A model generated the notes under the pieces. It saw only the letters and a list, made by a program, of their open reading frames with translations. It was not told the origin of the DNA and made no database searches. Shown in pieces: positions 7,909 through 20,044 of a stretch of DNA of 64,000 nucleotides; positions within the stretch are counted from its first letter, which is position 1, and each line of letters begins with the position of its first letter. The DNA is from Salinilacustrithrix sp034522155 (GTDB lineage: Bacteria; Actinomycetota; Acidimicrobiia; Acidimicrobiales; Salinilacustritrichaceae), in the NCBI GenBank assembly GCA_034522155.1, contig JAXHLP010000002.1, positions 426,724-490,723 of the forward strand, in the 5' to 3' direction. Made by a program: the position numbers and the translations under genes.

Positions 7909-9191
7909 CCGCCGATCCCACCTACGTCATCAAGGGCGGCCGTCTGGTCGACGCCACCGGCATCCGCTCCGGCGACGTCGTCATCGGCGCCGACGGCACC
8001 ATCGTCGCCGTCGGGCCCGACCTCGACGCGGCCCGCACGCTCGACGCGGCCGGCTGCGTGGTCAGTCCGGGCTTCGTCGACATCCACTCCCACCTTCGCC
8101 AGCCCGGCAGGGAGGAGGCCGAGACGGTCGAGACCGGCGCCCGGGGCGCGGCCGTGGGTGGCTACACCTGCATCCTCGCCATGCCCAACACCACGCCGGC
8201 CATCGACTCCGCCGGTGTGGCACGGGAGGTGCTCGACCTCGGGCGGGCGGCACCGTGTGATGTCCGTACGTCCGGTGCCATCACGGTCGACCGGGCCGGC
8301 GAGCGGCTCGCGCCGATGGCCGAGCTCGCCGCCCTCGGTGTGCGGGTGTTCACCGACGACGGCACCGGTGTCCAGGACAACCTGTTGATGCGGCGGGCCA
8401 TGGAGTACGCGGTGGGGCTCGGCGTCACCCTCGCCCAGCACTGCGAGGACGACGCCCTCTGCAGCGGCGGCCACATGCACGAAGGCGAATGGTCGAGCCG
8501 GCTCGGCATCGCCGGCCAGCCGGCCGAGGCCGAGGAGCTGATGGTGATGCGCGACATCGCCCTCGCCCGGCTCACCGGCTGCCGGGTCCACTTCCAGCAC
8601 CTGTCGACCCAGGGCTCGCTGGCCATGATCGCCGGTGCCAAGGCCGGCGGTCTGCCCGTCACCTGCGAGGCCACCACCCACCACTTCACGCTCACCGACG
8701 CCAACTGCGCCACCTACGACCCGATGTTCAAGGTCAACCCGCCGCTGCGGACCGACGACGACGTGGCGGCGGTGAAGGCAGGCATCGCCGAGGGCACCGT
8801 CGACTGCATCGCCACCGATCACGCCCCGCACGCCCCCGACACCAAGCACCAGCCCTTCGACGACGCGCCCCCGGGCATGCTCGGCCTCGAGACCGCCCTC
8901 GCACTCGCCCTCACCGAACTGGACCTGGAGGTCGACCGGGTCGTCGGTTTGCTGTCGTGGAAGCCGGCCGCCATCATCGGCGTCGACGACCGCCACGGCC
9001 TGCCGGTCGCCGAAGGCAATCCCGCCAACCTCTGCGTGTTCGATCCCGAGGAGGAGTGGGTCGTCGACGGTGTCAGCCTGCAGAGTCGCAGCCGCAACAC
9101 CCCGTACCAGGGCCGCAGGGTCCGCGGACGGGTCCGACACACGATCCTCGAGGGAGATCCGACCGTGATCGACCGGGAGCCGGTCCAATGA
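7905..9191 (+). CDS. pyrC: Dihydroorotase
   Basis: Zinc amidohydrolase that cyclises carbamoyl-aspartate to dihydroorotate. Metal ligands are visible in DIHSHLRQPG, in LAQHCEDDAL and FQHLSTQGS, and the catalytic aspartate lies in CIATDHAPHAPDTK. At 428 residues it is a class I enzyme like those paired with pyrB in Gram-positive bacteria. Start and stop overlap pyrB and carA by 4 bases each, so translation is likely coupled through the operon. Confidence 0.95.
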   Translation: MTADPTYVIKGGRLVDATGIRSGDVVIGADGTIVAVGPDLDAARTLDAAGCVVSPGFVDIHSHLRQPGREEAETVETGARGAAVGGYTCILAMPNTTPAIDSAGVAREVLDLGRAAPCDVRTSGAITVDRAGERLAPMAELAALGVRVFTDDGTGVQDNLLMRRAMEYAVGLGVTLAQHCEDDALCSGGHMHEGEWSSRLGIAGQPAEAEELMVMRDIALARLTGCRVHFQHLSTQGSLAMIAGAKAGGLPVTCEATTHHFTLTDANCATYDPMFKVNPPLRTDDDVAAVKAGIAEGTVDCIATDHAPHAPDTKHQPFDDAPPGMLGLETALALALTELDLEVDRVVGLLSWKPAAIIGVDDRHGLPVAEGNPANLCVFDPEEEWVVDGVSLQSRSRNTPYQGRRVRGRVRHTILEGDPTVIDREPVQ

Positions 9192-10281
9192 GCAATGTCC
9201 GCGACGCCGCACTCGTTTTGGCCGATGGCTCGGTCTTCGAGGGCGAGTGGTTCGGGGCAGATCCGGCGGGCGGGTACGCGTCCGGCGAGGTGGTGTTCAA
9301 CACCGCGCTGTCGGGCTACCAGGAGATCATCACCGACCCGTCCTACGCCGGTCAGATCGTCACCTTCACCTACCCCCACATCGGCAACTACGGCGTGACC
9401 CCGGCCGATGACGAGAGCCGGTCGGCGTTCTGCCGTGGGGTGATCGTGCGCGAGCTCGCCCGGCGGCGCAGCAACTGGCGCAGCGAGTCGGACCTCGGCG
9501 AGTACCTGGCCCAGCTCGGCGTCCCCGCCATCGGCGGCATCGACACCCGTCGCCTCACCCGGCTCATCCGCGACACCGGTGCCATCCCCGGCGCCTTCGG
9601 ACCCCTCGACCTCGCCGACGAGGCCATGCTGAAGCAGGCCGCGGCCGACGAGCCCGGTACTGCCGGCGTCGACCTCGTCGCCCAGGTCACGACACCCGAG
9701 CGGTACCGCTACGGGTCGGGGCCGCTGCGGGTCGCCGCCTACGACTTCGGCATCAAGACCTCGATCCTCGAACAGCTCGCCGACTTCGCCACCGTCGAGG
9801 TGTTCCCGGCGACGGCGCCGGCCGACGAGCTGCGCTCGATCGACCCCCACGGCATCTTCCTCTCCAACGGGCCGGGCGACCCCGAGGTCGTCGGCTACGC
9901 CGCCACCGAGATCCGCTCGCTGCTCGACGACGGGTCCACACCGGTGTTCGGCATCTGTCTCGGCCACCAGGTGCTCGCCCTCGCCGCGGGAGCGTCGACG
10001 GTGAAGCTGCCCTTCGGCCACCACGGCGGCAACCACCCGGTGCGCGACATCGACAGCGGCCGCATCGACATCACCAGCCAGAACCACAACTTCGCCGTCG
10101 ACCCGGGCTCGCTCGGCGGCATCGCCGAGATGACGCATGTGAACCTCAACGACGACGTGTGCGAGGGCATGCGCCTGCTCGATGCCAACGCCTGGTCGGT
10201 CCAGCACCACCCCGAGGCCGGCCCCGGCCCCCACGATGCCCGCCACCTCTTCCAGCAATTCAAGGAAAGGATGCAGGGCTG

Positions 10282-10282
<1 letters not shown>
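9188..10282 (+). CDS. carA: Carbamoyl-phosphate synthase, small (glutaminase) subunit
   Basis: Hydrolyses glutamine and passes ammonia to CarB. The N-terminal domain (residues 1-about 180, with GYQEIITDPSYAGQIVTFTYP) is followed by a class I glutamine amidotransferase domain with FLSNGPGDP, the nucleophile Cys257 in GICLGHQ, and the His-Glu pair in VQHHPEAGPGPHD. ATG 9188 overlaps the pyrC stop by 4 bases and fits the usual 364-residue length. Its stop shares one base with the carB start. Confidence 0.96.
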
Positions 10283-13594
<3,312 letters not shown>

Positions 13595-13598
<4 letters not shown>

Positions 13599-14521
13599 CC
13601 GTGGACCTGACGGCGCAGATCGGTTCGGTCACACTCCCGAATCCGGTGATGCCGGCGTCGGGCACGGCGGGATACGGCACCGAGCTCGGTGCCTACGTCG
13701 ACCTGTCGTCGCTCGGCGCCTTCGTCACCAAGTCGCTCGCTCACTTCGAGTGGCGTGGCAACCCACCGCTGCGCACCCACGGCACCCATGGCGGCATGCT
13801 CAACTCGGTCGGGCTCCAGGGGCCCGGCATCGGCGCCTGGCGTCGGGACCAGCTCCCAGAGCTCGTTGGTGCCGGCGCTCGCGTCGTCGTCTCGATCTGG
13901 GGGCGGTCGGTGAACGACTACCGACGTGCCGCCGAGCAGCTCGCCGGTTGTCCCGACGAGGTGGTGGCGGTCGAGGTCAACCTGTCGTGTCCCAACACCG
14001 AGGCCGGCGGCGCCCTCATCGCCCACGACCCCGAGACGAGCGCACGGGTCATCGAGCAGACCGCGGCCTGTGGCCGGCCGCGGTGGGCCAAGCTCAGTCC
14101 CAACACCGAGCGGGTGGTCGAGGTCGCCGGTGCCGTGTACGACGCCGGCGCCGAGGCGGTCACGCTCGTCAACACCGTCTTCGGCATGGGCATCGACCCG
14201 GCCACCGGCCGCTACCGGCTGGGCGCCGGTGCGCGTGGCGGTGGACTGTCCGGTCCCGCCATCCACCCGATCGCGGTGCGCATCGTGCACGACGTCCACC
14301 GGGCACACCCCGGACTGCCCGTCGTCGGGGTGGGCGGCGTCACGACCGGCGCCGACGCGCTCGAGCTGGTCCGGGCCGGCGCCAGCGCGGTGCAGGTGGG
14401 CACGGCCAACTTCGACGACCCGCGCACCACCGCTCGCGTGCTCGACGAGCTGGCCGAGCTGGTCGCCGCCACGGGCGGGGTTTCGGTGCGAACGTTGGTG
14501 GGTGTCATCGTCGCGGAATGA
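13595..14521 (+). CDS. pyrD: Dihydroorotate dehydrogenase, class 1B-like catalytic subunit
   Basis: FMN enzyme oxidising dihydroorotate to orotate. The 308-residue protein has GGMLNSVGLQGPG and VEVNLSCPNTE, with Cys132 as the expected class 1 catalytic base, and the C-terminal FMN phosphate site GVGGVTTGADALELVRAGAS. There is no N-terminal membrane helix, so it is not the class 2 quinone-linked type used by mycobacteria. Class 1B enzymes normally pair with PyrK for NAD; no pyrK occurs in this window. GTG 13595 overlaps the carB stop. Confidence 0.9.
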
Positions 14522-15420
14522 TCGTCGATGGTGTCAGCCACGCCTTCGGTGACCGCACGGTCCTGTCCGACGTGCACCTCGAGGTGCCGCCCGGGCGGGT
14601 CGTGGGTCTGCTCGGACCGAACGGGGCCGGCAAGACCACGCTGCTGCGGATCCTGTTCGGAGTGCTCGCGCCCGATGCCGGCGATGTGCGATGGAAGGGC
14701 CGGGCCGCCACCGTCGCCGACCGTCGCGAATGGGGCTACATGCCCCAGGAGCGTGGCCTGTACCGCGACATGCGGATGCTCGATCACCTGGTCTGGTTGG
14801 CCGAGCTCCACGGTCTGACGGCGGCGGAAGGCCGCGCGAAGGCCGAGGCGTTGCTCGAGGACCTGGGCGTCGCCGAGCGGGCGGGCGACGAGATCAAGGA
14901 GCTCTCCGGCGGCATGGCCCAGCGGGTGCAGCTCGCCGCGGCGATGGTGCACGACCCGTCGGTCCTGGTGCTCGACGAGCCCTTCGCCGGCCTCGACCCG
15001 ACCGCGGTCGGCTTCCTGTCCGACTTGGTCACCGGCCACGCCGAGCGGGGCGGGCACGTGCTGTTCTCCAGCCACCAGCTCGATCTCGTCGAGGACCTGT
15101 GCGAGACCATCACCATGATCGACCATGGCCGCGTCGTGCTCGAGGGTGAGGTCCGCGAGCTCAAGGAGCACAGCGAGGAACGCCGCCTCTGGGTCGACAT
15201 CGACGTCGACGAGGAAGCCGCGGCGCACGCCGGGACGCGGATCACCACCCAGGATGCGAGTGGCACCCGCGTGGCGCTGCCGCCCGGTGCCGACGCCCTC
15301 GGCGTGCTCGACGACCTTCGCCACCACGCGCACATCACCGAGTTCCGGGTCGAGGGCCCGACCCTGTCAGAGCTGTTCCGCGACGCCACCGGTCAGCGCA
15401 GCAAGGACGCCGGCGGATGA
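14518..15420 (+). CDS. ABC transporter ATP-binding protein, NatA-like
   Basis: ATPase subunit of an ABC-2 type exporter, 300 residues. Walker A is GPNGAGKTT, the Q-loop lies near YMPQERGLY, the signature is LSGGMAQRV, and Walker B is VLVLDEPFAGLDP with the switch histidine in FSSHQLDLVEDL. A C-terminal extension of about 85 residues is typical of NatA-type subunits. It overlaps pyrD and the permease gene by 4 bases, so it is embedded in the pyr operon. The export substrate is unknown; sodium or drug efflux are family possibilities only. Confidence 0.88.
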   Translation: MIVDGVSHAFGDRTVLSDVHLEVPPGRVVGLLGPNGAGKTTLLRILFGVLAPDAGDVRWKGRAATVADRREWGYMPQERGLYRDMRMLDHLVWLAELHGLTAAEGRAKAEALLEDLGVAERAGDEIKELSGGMAQRVQLAAAMVHDPSVLVLDEPFAGLDPTAVGFLSDLVTGHAERGGHVLFSSHQLDLVEDLCETITMIDHGRVVLEGEVRELKEHSEERRLWVDIDVDEEAAAHAGTRITTQDASGTRVALPPGADALGVLDDLRHHAHITEFRVEGPTLSELFRDATGQRSKDAGG

Positions 15421-16577
15421 ACGGCACCACGCAGTTCCGACTCGTCGTCAAGCGGGAGGTCACCGAGAGCTTCCGTCGCACGTCGGTCAGGATCCTCATC
15501 GGTGTCCTGCTGGTGGCGGCCAGCCTCGGCGTGATCCTGCCCGAGGTCATCGGCGGTGGCGGACCCCCGTCCTACGACGTGTACGTGGACGAGGCCGTGC
15601 CCGAGGAGGTCACCGCGCAGCTGCCCTCGATCGCCGAGGCCCAGGACGCCGAGGTCACCCTGGTCGTCCCCGGTGACCTCGAGGCCGACGACCCGCGAAC
15701 CGCCGTAGAGGAACGCGAGCTCGACGCCGCCATCCTGCCGGGGGAGCGGACGACCGTGGTCGTGGAGGAGGACCGGTCCGACCCGCTGGTGAGCATCGTC
15801 GGCCAGGCCGCCTCGACCCCGGCGCTCACGGCGCGGCTCGAGGCGGCCGGGTTGAACGCCGAGGTGGCCTCGACGCTGGCCAGCACCCCGTCGATCCAAC
15901 TCGTGCGCGTCGACGACGAGGATCAGTCCGAGCGGCGGGGCGTGGCGTCGCTGGCCTCGATCGTTCTCTACTTCGCGCTCCTCACGGTCACGATCCAGGT
16001 GGCCAACGGCACCGCCATCGAGAAGGCGAGCCGGATCAGCGAGGTGCTCCTCGCGGTGGTCCGACCGGGCACGCTGCTGTTCGGAAAGGTCGTCGGCGTC
16101 GCCCTCGTCGCGCTGAGCGGCGTGGTGGCGCTCGTCGTACCCGTGCTGGTGAAGGGCGCGCTCGGTGGCTCGTTGCCGGCCGCGGCGCTGCCGTCGATCG
16201 GGATCTCCCTCGTGTTCTTCGTGTTCGGCCTCGCGCTGTGGGCGCCGCTCGCCGGGATGTTCGGTTCGATGGTCGAGCGCCAGGAGGAGGTGGGCACGGC
16301 CATGCAGCCGTTGACCATCGTCCTGATCGGCGCGTTCCTGGTGGCCACGGCGACGCCCGACTCCCTCCTCGGGGCCGTGTTGGGATACCTACCCGTCACC
16401 TCGCCGATCGTCGAGCCGACGCGGATCGCCTACGGCGCGTCGTCACCGGTCGAGGCCGTGGTCTCGGGCCTGCTGCTGGTCGTGGGCGCGGTGCTGGCGG
16501 TGCGCGTCGGGGGCGGCGTCTACCGGCGCTCGATCGTCCGCACCGGTCGTCGTCTCCGGCTCAGCGAGGTCTTCTGA
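15417..16577 (+). CDS. ABC-2 type permease, NatB-like
   Basis: Membrane partner of the preceding ATPase, 386 residues. One N-terminal helix (about residues 25-44, RILIGVLLVAASLGVILPEV) is followed by a large non-membrane domain to about residue 175, rich in Asp and Glu, then about five C-terminal helices beginning near LASIVLYFALLTVTIQV. The GTAIEKASRISEVLLAVVRP segment is characteristic of NatB/YhaP-type permeases. The start overlaps the ATPase stop. Confidence 0.85.
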   Translation: MNGTTQFRLVVKREVTESFRRTSVRILIGVLLVAASLGVILPEVIGGGGPPSYDVYVDEAVPEEVTAQLPSIAEAQDAEVTLVVPGDLEADDPRTAVEERELDAAILPGERTTVVVEEDRSDPLVSIVGQAASTPALTARLEAAGLNAEVASTLASTPSIQLVRVDDEDQSERRGVASLASIVLYFALLTVTIQVANGTAIEKASRISEVLLAVVRPGTLLFGKVVGVALVALSGVVALVVPVLVKGALGGSLPAAALPSIGISLVFFVFGLALWAPLAGMFGSMVERQEEVGTAMQPLTIVLIGAFLVATATPDSLLGAVLGYLPVTSPIVEPTRIAYGASSPVEAVVSGLLLVVGAVLAVRVGGGVYRRSIVRTGRRLRLSEVF

Positions 16578-16658
16578 CCCTGCTGGTCCCGCCGGTTCGT
16601 CGCCCGAGGTGGCAGGCTGTGGCCCCACGAGGCCGGCGGCACGAGGGAGGGCGACCCC

Positions 16659-17366
16659 ATGAGCACGATCGAAGCCGAAGCACCCCAGGAGGTGCGTGAC
16701 CGGCTCTGCATCGCCCTCGACACCGACGACCTCGTGGCGGCGCGTCGCATGGCCCGCGACGTGGCGCCCTGGTTCGGCACGGCCAAGATCGGCCTCGAGC
16801 TGTTCACGTCCGCCGGTCCCGATGCGGTGGTCGCCATGCAGGAGCTCGGGCTCAAGGTCTTCGTGGACCTGAAGCTCCACGACATCCCCACCACGGTGCA
16901 GCGGGCCGCACGCGTGCTCGGCTCGTTGGGCATCGACTTCCTGACGTTCCACGCCCACGGTGGCGTCGAGATGCTCCAGGCGGGTGTCGAGGGCGTGATC
17001 GAAGGCGCGGAATCGGCCCAGGTCCCGGTCCCGACCCCGTTGGCGGTCACCGTGCTCACCTCCGACGACACCGCGCCGACGCACGTCTTCGCCAAGCGGG
17101 TCGAGAGCGCGATCGGGGCCGGCTGCGCCGGCCTGGTGTGTGCCGTCGCCGACGTCGCCGAGGCCCGGGCCATGCAACGGTCGCTGTTCATCGCCGCCAC
17201 GGGGATCCGGGCTCCCGGCCAACCCGCCCACGACCAGCGGCGGGTCGCCACCCCGGGCGACGCATTCACCGCCGGCGCCGACCTCGTGGTCCTGGGCCGG
17301 TCGATCTCGCTCAGCGACGACCCGGCCGGCACCGCCGCCGCCCTCGTCGACAACACCCTGTCCTGA
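16659..17366 (+). CDS. pyrF: Orotidine 5'-phosphate decarboxylase
   Basis: Final step of UMP synthesis. The 235-residue TIM barrel carries the catalytic charged network DLKLHDIPTT, CIALDTDDL at the N-terminus, and a phosphate-binding C-terminal GIRAPGQPAHDQRR followed by GADLVVLGRSIS. It is the short E. coli-like form, not the longer mycobacterial form. It is separated from the ABC permease by 81 bases, in which GGGAGGG precedes the ATG as ribosome site, so it may have its own promoter. Confidence 0.94.
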   Translation: MSTIEAEAPQEVRDRLCIALDTDDLVAARRMARDVAPWFGTAKIGLELFTSAGPDAVVAMQELGLKVFVDLKLHDIPTTVQRAARVLGSLGIDFLTFHAHGGVEMLQAGVEGVIEGAESAQVPVPTPLAVTVLTSDDTAPTHVFAKRVESAIGAGCAGLVCAVADVAEARAMQRSLFIAATGIRAPGQPAHDQRRVATPGDAFTAGADLVVLGRSISLSDDPAGTAAALVDNTLS

Positions 17367-17405
17367 GAGGGCCGCAGCGCTCGCAGTTGCCGATGGAGCG
17401 GGGGA

Positions 17406-17493
17406 GGCGTCGGGAGCGCGCCGGCACGCCGGTGCGAGCAGCCGACGGCGCAACGAGGATCGAACGGCCCGCAAGGGCCGGAGGACGAGTGAG
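17406..17493 (+). repeat. Dispersed intergenic repeat, family 1, copy 1
   Basis: An 88-base element between pyrF and mihF. It matches the inverted element at 30672-30759 over its full length with few differences, and a shorter inverted copy at 46861-46932. It begins GGCGTCGGGAGCGC, includes a GCCGGCACGCCGG palindrome, and ends with a hairpin CGGCCC-GCAA-GGGCCG before GAGGACGAGTGAG. Other copies change both arms of that hairpin together. It ends 6 bases before the mihF -10 box and so supplies its -35 region. Confidence 0.75.
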
Positions 17494-17499
17494 CTTGAG

Positions 17500-17505
17500 T
17501 ACAGT
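17500..17505 (+). promoter_or_regulatory. -10 box of mihF
   Basis: TACAGT lies 8 bases before the mihF ATG, placing the predicted transcription start at or one base before the start codon. No ribosome site is seen. Confidence 0.55.
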
Positions 17506-17513
17506 CTCTTCGC

Positions 17514-17828
17514 ATGCCGCAGCCCCCCTCGCTCACCCCGCAACAGCGCCAGGCCGCGCTCGCCAAGGCCGCTGAGGCCCGGCGCGCCCGCGCCGAGCTC
17601 AAGGAACGTCTGAAGATGGGTTCGATCACGCTGCCCGAGCTGCTCGAGCAGGCCGCCGACGACGACACGGTCGGCAAGATGAAGGTCCTCGCCGTGCTCG
17701 AGTCGCTGCCCGGCGTGGGCAAGGTGAAGGCCCGTCGGACGCTCGAGGAGCTCGACATCTCCGACACCCGCCGGGTGCGGGGGCTGGGCGACCAGCAGAA
17801 GCGCAAGCTACTCGACGCGTTCTCCTAG
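17514..17828 (+). CDS. mihF: Integration host factor, actinobacterial type
   Basis: Nucleoid-associated DNA-binding protein, 104 residues, found across actinobacteria and essential in mycobacteria. The C-terminal half contains the helix-hairpin-helix-like LPGVGKVKARRTLEEL followed by RRVRGLGDQQKRKLL; the N-terminal 35 residues are a basic, Ala-rich helix. It sits directly upstream of gmk and rpoZ, the conserved arrangement. It probably has its own near-leaderless promoter. Confidence 0.93.
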   Translation: MPQPPSLTPQQRQAALAKAAEARRARAELKERLKMGSITLPELLEQAADDDTVGKMKVLAVLESLPGVGKVKARRTLEELDISDTRRVRGLGDQQKRKLLDAFS

Positions 17829-17835
17829 CTCGCCG

Positions 17836-18375
17836 GTGAACATCGTCGTCTCCGGCCCTGGTGGTGCCGGCAAAGGGACCGTCGTCGACGCGCTCCTCGC
17901 CCGGCACCCCGACATCTGGCTCAGCCGCTCCTGGACCACCCGCGCCCGTCGCCCGGGCGAGGCCGAGGACGCCTACGTCTTCGTCGACCGCGCCACCTTC
18001 GACGCCAACATCGAGGCCGGCGGGTTCCTCGAGTGGGTCGAGTTCCTCGACTATCGCCAGGGGACGCCGCTGCCCTCGACCCCCGAGGGCACCGACGTGC
18101 TGTTCGAGGTCGACGTCGCGGGCGCCCGGGCCATCCGCGAGCTCGACGAAGATTCGTTGCTGGTGTTCATCGACACCCCCGACGTCGATGTCCAGCGTGC
18201 CCGGCTCCAACAGCGGGGCGACGCCCCCGCGGTCGCCGAGGCCAGGGTGCAACGGGGGCGCGACGAGCGACTCGCTGCCGCTGAGCTCGGCATGCAGGTG
18301 GTGGTGAACGACACCGTCGCCGGGACGGTCGACGAGCTCGAACGTCTGATCGACGAAGCCCGGACGAGCCCCTGA
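17836..18375 (+). CDS. gmk: Guanylate kinase
   Basis: Phosphorylates GMP to GDP. The 179-residue protein starts with the P-loop VVSGPGGAGKGTV, then the GMP-binding SRSWTTRARRPGE and the YVFVDRATFDANIEAGGFLEW block, and ends with the VNDTV region of the family. GTG 17836 lies 7 bases after mihF. The usual K-S at the end of the P-loop is K-G here, as in other actinobacterial members. Cytoplasmic. Confidence 0.95.
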   Translation: MNIVVSGPGGAGKGTVVDALLARHPDIWLSRSWTTRARRPGEAEDAYVFVDRATFDANIEAGGFLEWVEFLDYRQGTPLPSTPEGTDVLFEVDVAGARAIRELDEDSLLVFIDTPDVDVQRARLQQRGDAPAVAEARVQRGRDERLAAAELGMQVVVNDTVAGTVDELERLIDEARTSP

Positions 18376-18473
18376 AATCGGGGATCGGGACGGGTCACTG
18401 CTACCGTTGTGGATTCGTCGACACCCCGCGAGTCGCGTGACCCGCGGCCGAACACGCCCGGAGGACCGGACCG

Positions 18474-18812
18474 ATGGCCGAGCGCCACGACACGATGATG
18501 AACCCACCGATCGAGGAGCTCCTCGATCGGTCCGACTCCAAGTTCCGTCTCGTCACGCTGGCCTCCACCCGCGCCCGGCAGATCAACTCCTACTTCAACG
18601 CCGTCGGCAGCGGGGGACTGGGCTCCCAGGTCCCGCCCCAGGTGCCGTCCGTGTCCCGCAAGCCCCTGTCGATCGGGTTCGAGGAGATCGCTGCCGGCAA
18701 GATCCTTCCCGTGTACGGCGAGGCCCTCGTCGCCAAGCGTGAGGCCGAAGCGGCTGCAGCCGCCGAGCGCCTCGCCGCTGCCGAGGCCCGCGACGACGTC
18801 GACGAGGAGTAG
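18474..18812 (+). CDS. rpoZ: RNA polymerase omega subunit
   Basis: Small subunit that helps fold the beta-prime subunit. Of 112 residues, the first 75 are conserved (NPPIEELLDRSDSKFRLVTL, ARARQINSYF, KPLSIGFEEIAAGKI) and the C-terminus is an acidic and Ala-rich tail. GGAGG at 18460-18464 is a clear ribosome site. A TACCGT box at 18402 could drive a promoter in the 98-base gap after gmk. Confidence 0.95.
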   Translation: MAERHDTMMNPPIEELLDRSDSKFRLVTLASTRARQINSYFNAVGSGGLGSQVPPQVPSVSRKPLSIGFEEIAAGKILPVYGEALVAKREAEAAAAAERLAAAEARDDVDEE

Positions 18813-18829
18813 CGCCGCTCCGGCGGTCG

Positions 18830-20044
18830 ATGCCGATGCTGTCGGGAAAGCGTGTCGTCCTCGGGGTGACCGGAGGCATCGCGGCCTACAAGGCCGTGGA
18901 GGTGTGCCGACGACTCGTGGATGCCGGCGCCCACGTGGCCCCGGTGATGACCGAGGGCGCCACCCGCTTCGTGGGTGAGGTCACGCTGTCGGCACTGGCC
19001 AGCGAGTCCGTCCAGACCTCGCTGTGGGACGAGCCCAGCCCGATCCCGCACACCCGGCTCGGCCAAGGTGCCGACCTGGTCATCGTCGCCCCGGCCACGG
19101 CCCGGCTGCTGTCGGACCTGCGCACCGGCCGCTCGGACGATCTCCTCACCGCCACGCTCCTGGCTACCCGCGCGCCGGTGCTGGTGGCGCCGGCGATGCA
19201 CACCGAGATGTGGGAGCACCCGTCGGTGGCCGACAACCTCGACGTGCTCCGTGCCCGCGGCGTGCACGTCGTCCCGCCCGAGGAGGGTCGCCTCGCCGGT
19301 GGCGACATCGGTGCCGGCCGCCTCGCCGATCCGGCCACCATCGTCGAAGCCGCCGTGAAGATCCTCGCGACCCCCGCCGGTGCCGACGGCGACCTCGCCG
19401 GCCAGTCGGTGCTCGTCACCGCCGGCGGCACCCGCGAACCCATCGACCCGGTGCGCTTCATCGGCAACCGGTCATCGGGCAAGCAGGGCTTCGCGCTGGC
19501 CGAGGAGGCCGCCGCACGCGGCGCTCGGGTCACCGTCGTGGCCACCCTGTCGCGGCCCGTGTCGGCCGGGATCGAACTGGTCCTGGTGGAGACGGCCGAC
19601 GAGATGCACGAGGCCGTGATGGCCCGGTCGGCGTCGAGCGACGTGGTGATCATGGCCGCCGCGGTCGCCGACTTCCGGCCCACGCTCGTGGCCGACACCA
19701 AGATCAAGAAGGCCGGGGGCGTGCCCGAGGTCCGGCTCGAACCCACCGTCGACATCCTCGCCGCCCTCGGTGGTGCCAAACACGCTGGTCAGACGCTCGT
19801 GGGCTTCGCCGCCGAGACCGATTCGGTGCGGGACAACGCCGCCTCGAAGCTGACCGCGAAGGGCGCCGACATCATCGTCGCCAATGACGTCTCCTCGCCC
19901 GGCGCAGGATTCGAGCACGACACCAACGAAGTCGTCATTTTGACTTCCACCGGTACCCAGGAAGTAGCACAGGCTGAGAAGCGGGTCATCGCACGAGCGG
20001 TGCTCGACGCCATTACATCGATCAGGAGAGAAGTACATGAGTAG
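18830..20044 (+). CDS. coaBC: Bifunctional phosphopantothenoylcysteine decarboxylase/synthetase
   Basis: Carries two steps of coenzyme A synthesis. The N-terminal CoaC half (about 1-180) is the FMN decarboxylase, with GVTGGIAAYKA, the catalytic histidine in PIPHTRLG, and APAMHTEMW. The CoaB half (about 190-404) joins cysteine to phosphopantothenate, with VTAGGTREPIDPVRFIGN, AAAVADFRP and the lysine-containing KIKK. ATG 18830 follows rpoZ by 17 bases; the stop overlaps metK by 8. Confidence 0.95.
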   Translation: MPMLSGKRVVLGVTGGIAAYKAVEVCRRLVDAGAHVAPVMTEGATRFVGEVTLSALASESVQTSLWDEPSPIPHTRLGQGADLVIVAPATARLLSDLRTGRSDDLLTATLLATRAPVLVAPAMHTEMWEHPSVADNLDVLRARGVHVVPPEEGRLAGGDIGAGRLADPATIVEAAVKILATPAGADGDLAGQSVLVTAGGTREPIDPVRFIGNRSSGKQGFALAEEAAARGARVTVVATLSRPVSAGIELVLVETADEMHEAVMARSASSDVVIMAAAVADFRPTLVADTKIKKAGGVPEVRLEPTVDILAALGGAKHAGQTLVGFAAETDSVRDNAASKLTAKGADIIVANDVSSPGAGFEHDTNEVVILTSTGTQEVAQAEKRVIARAVLDAITSIRREVHE

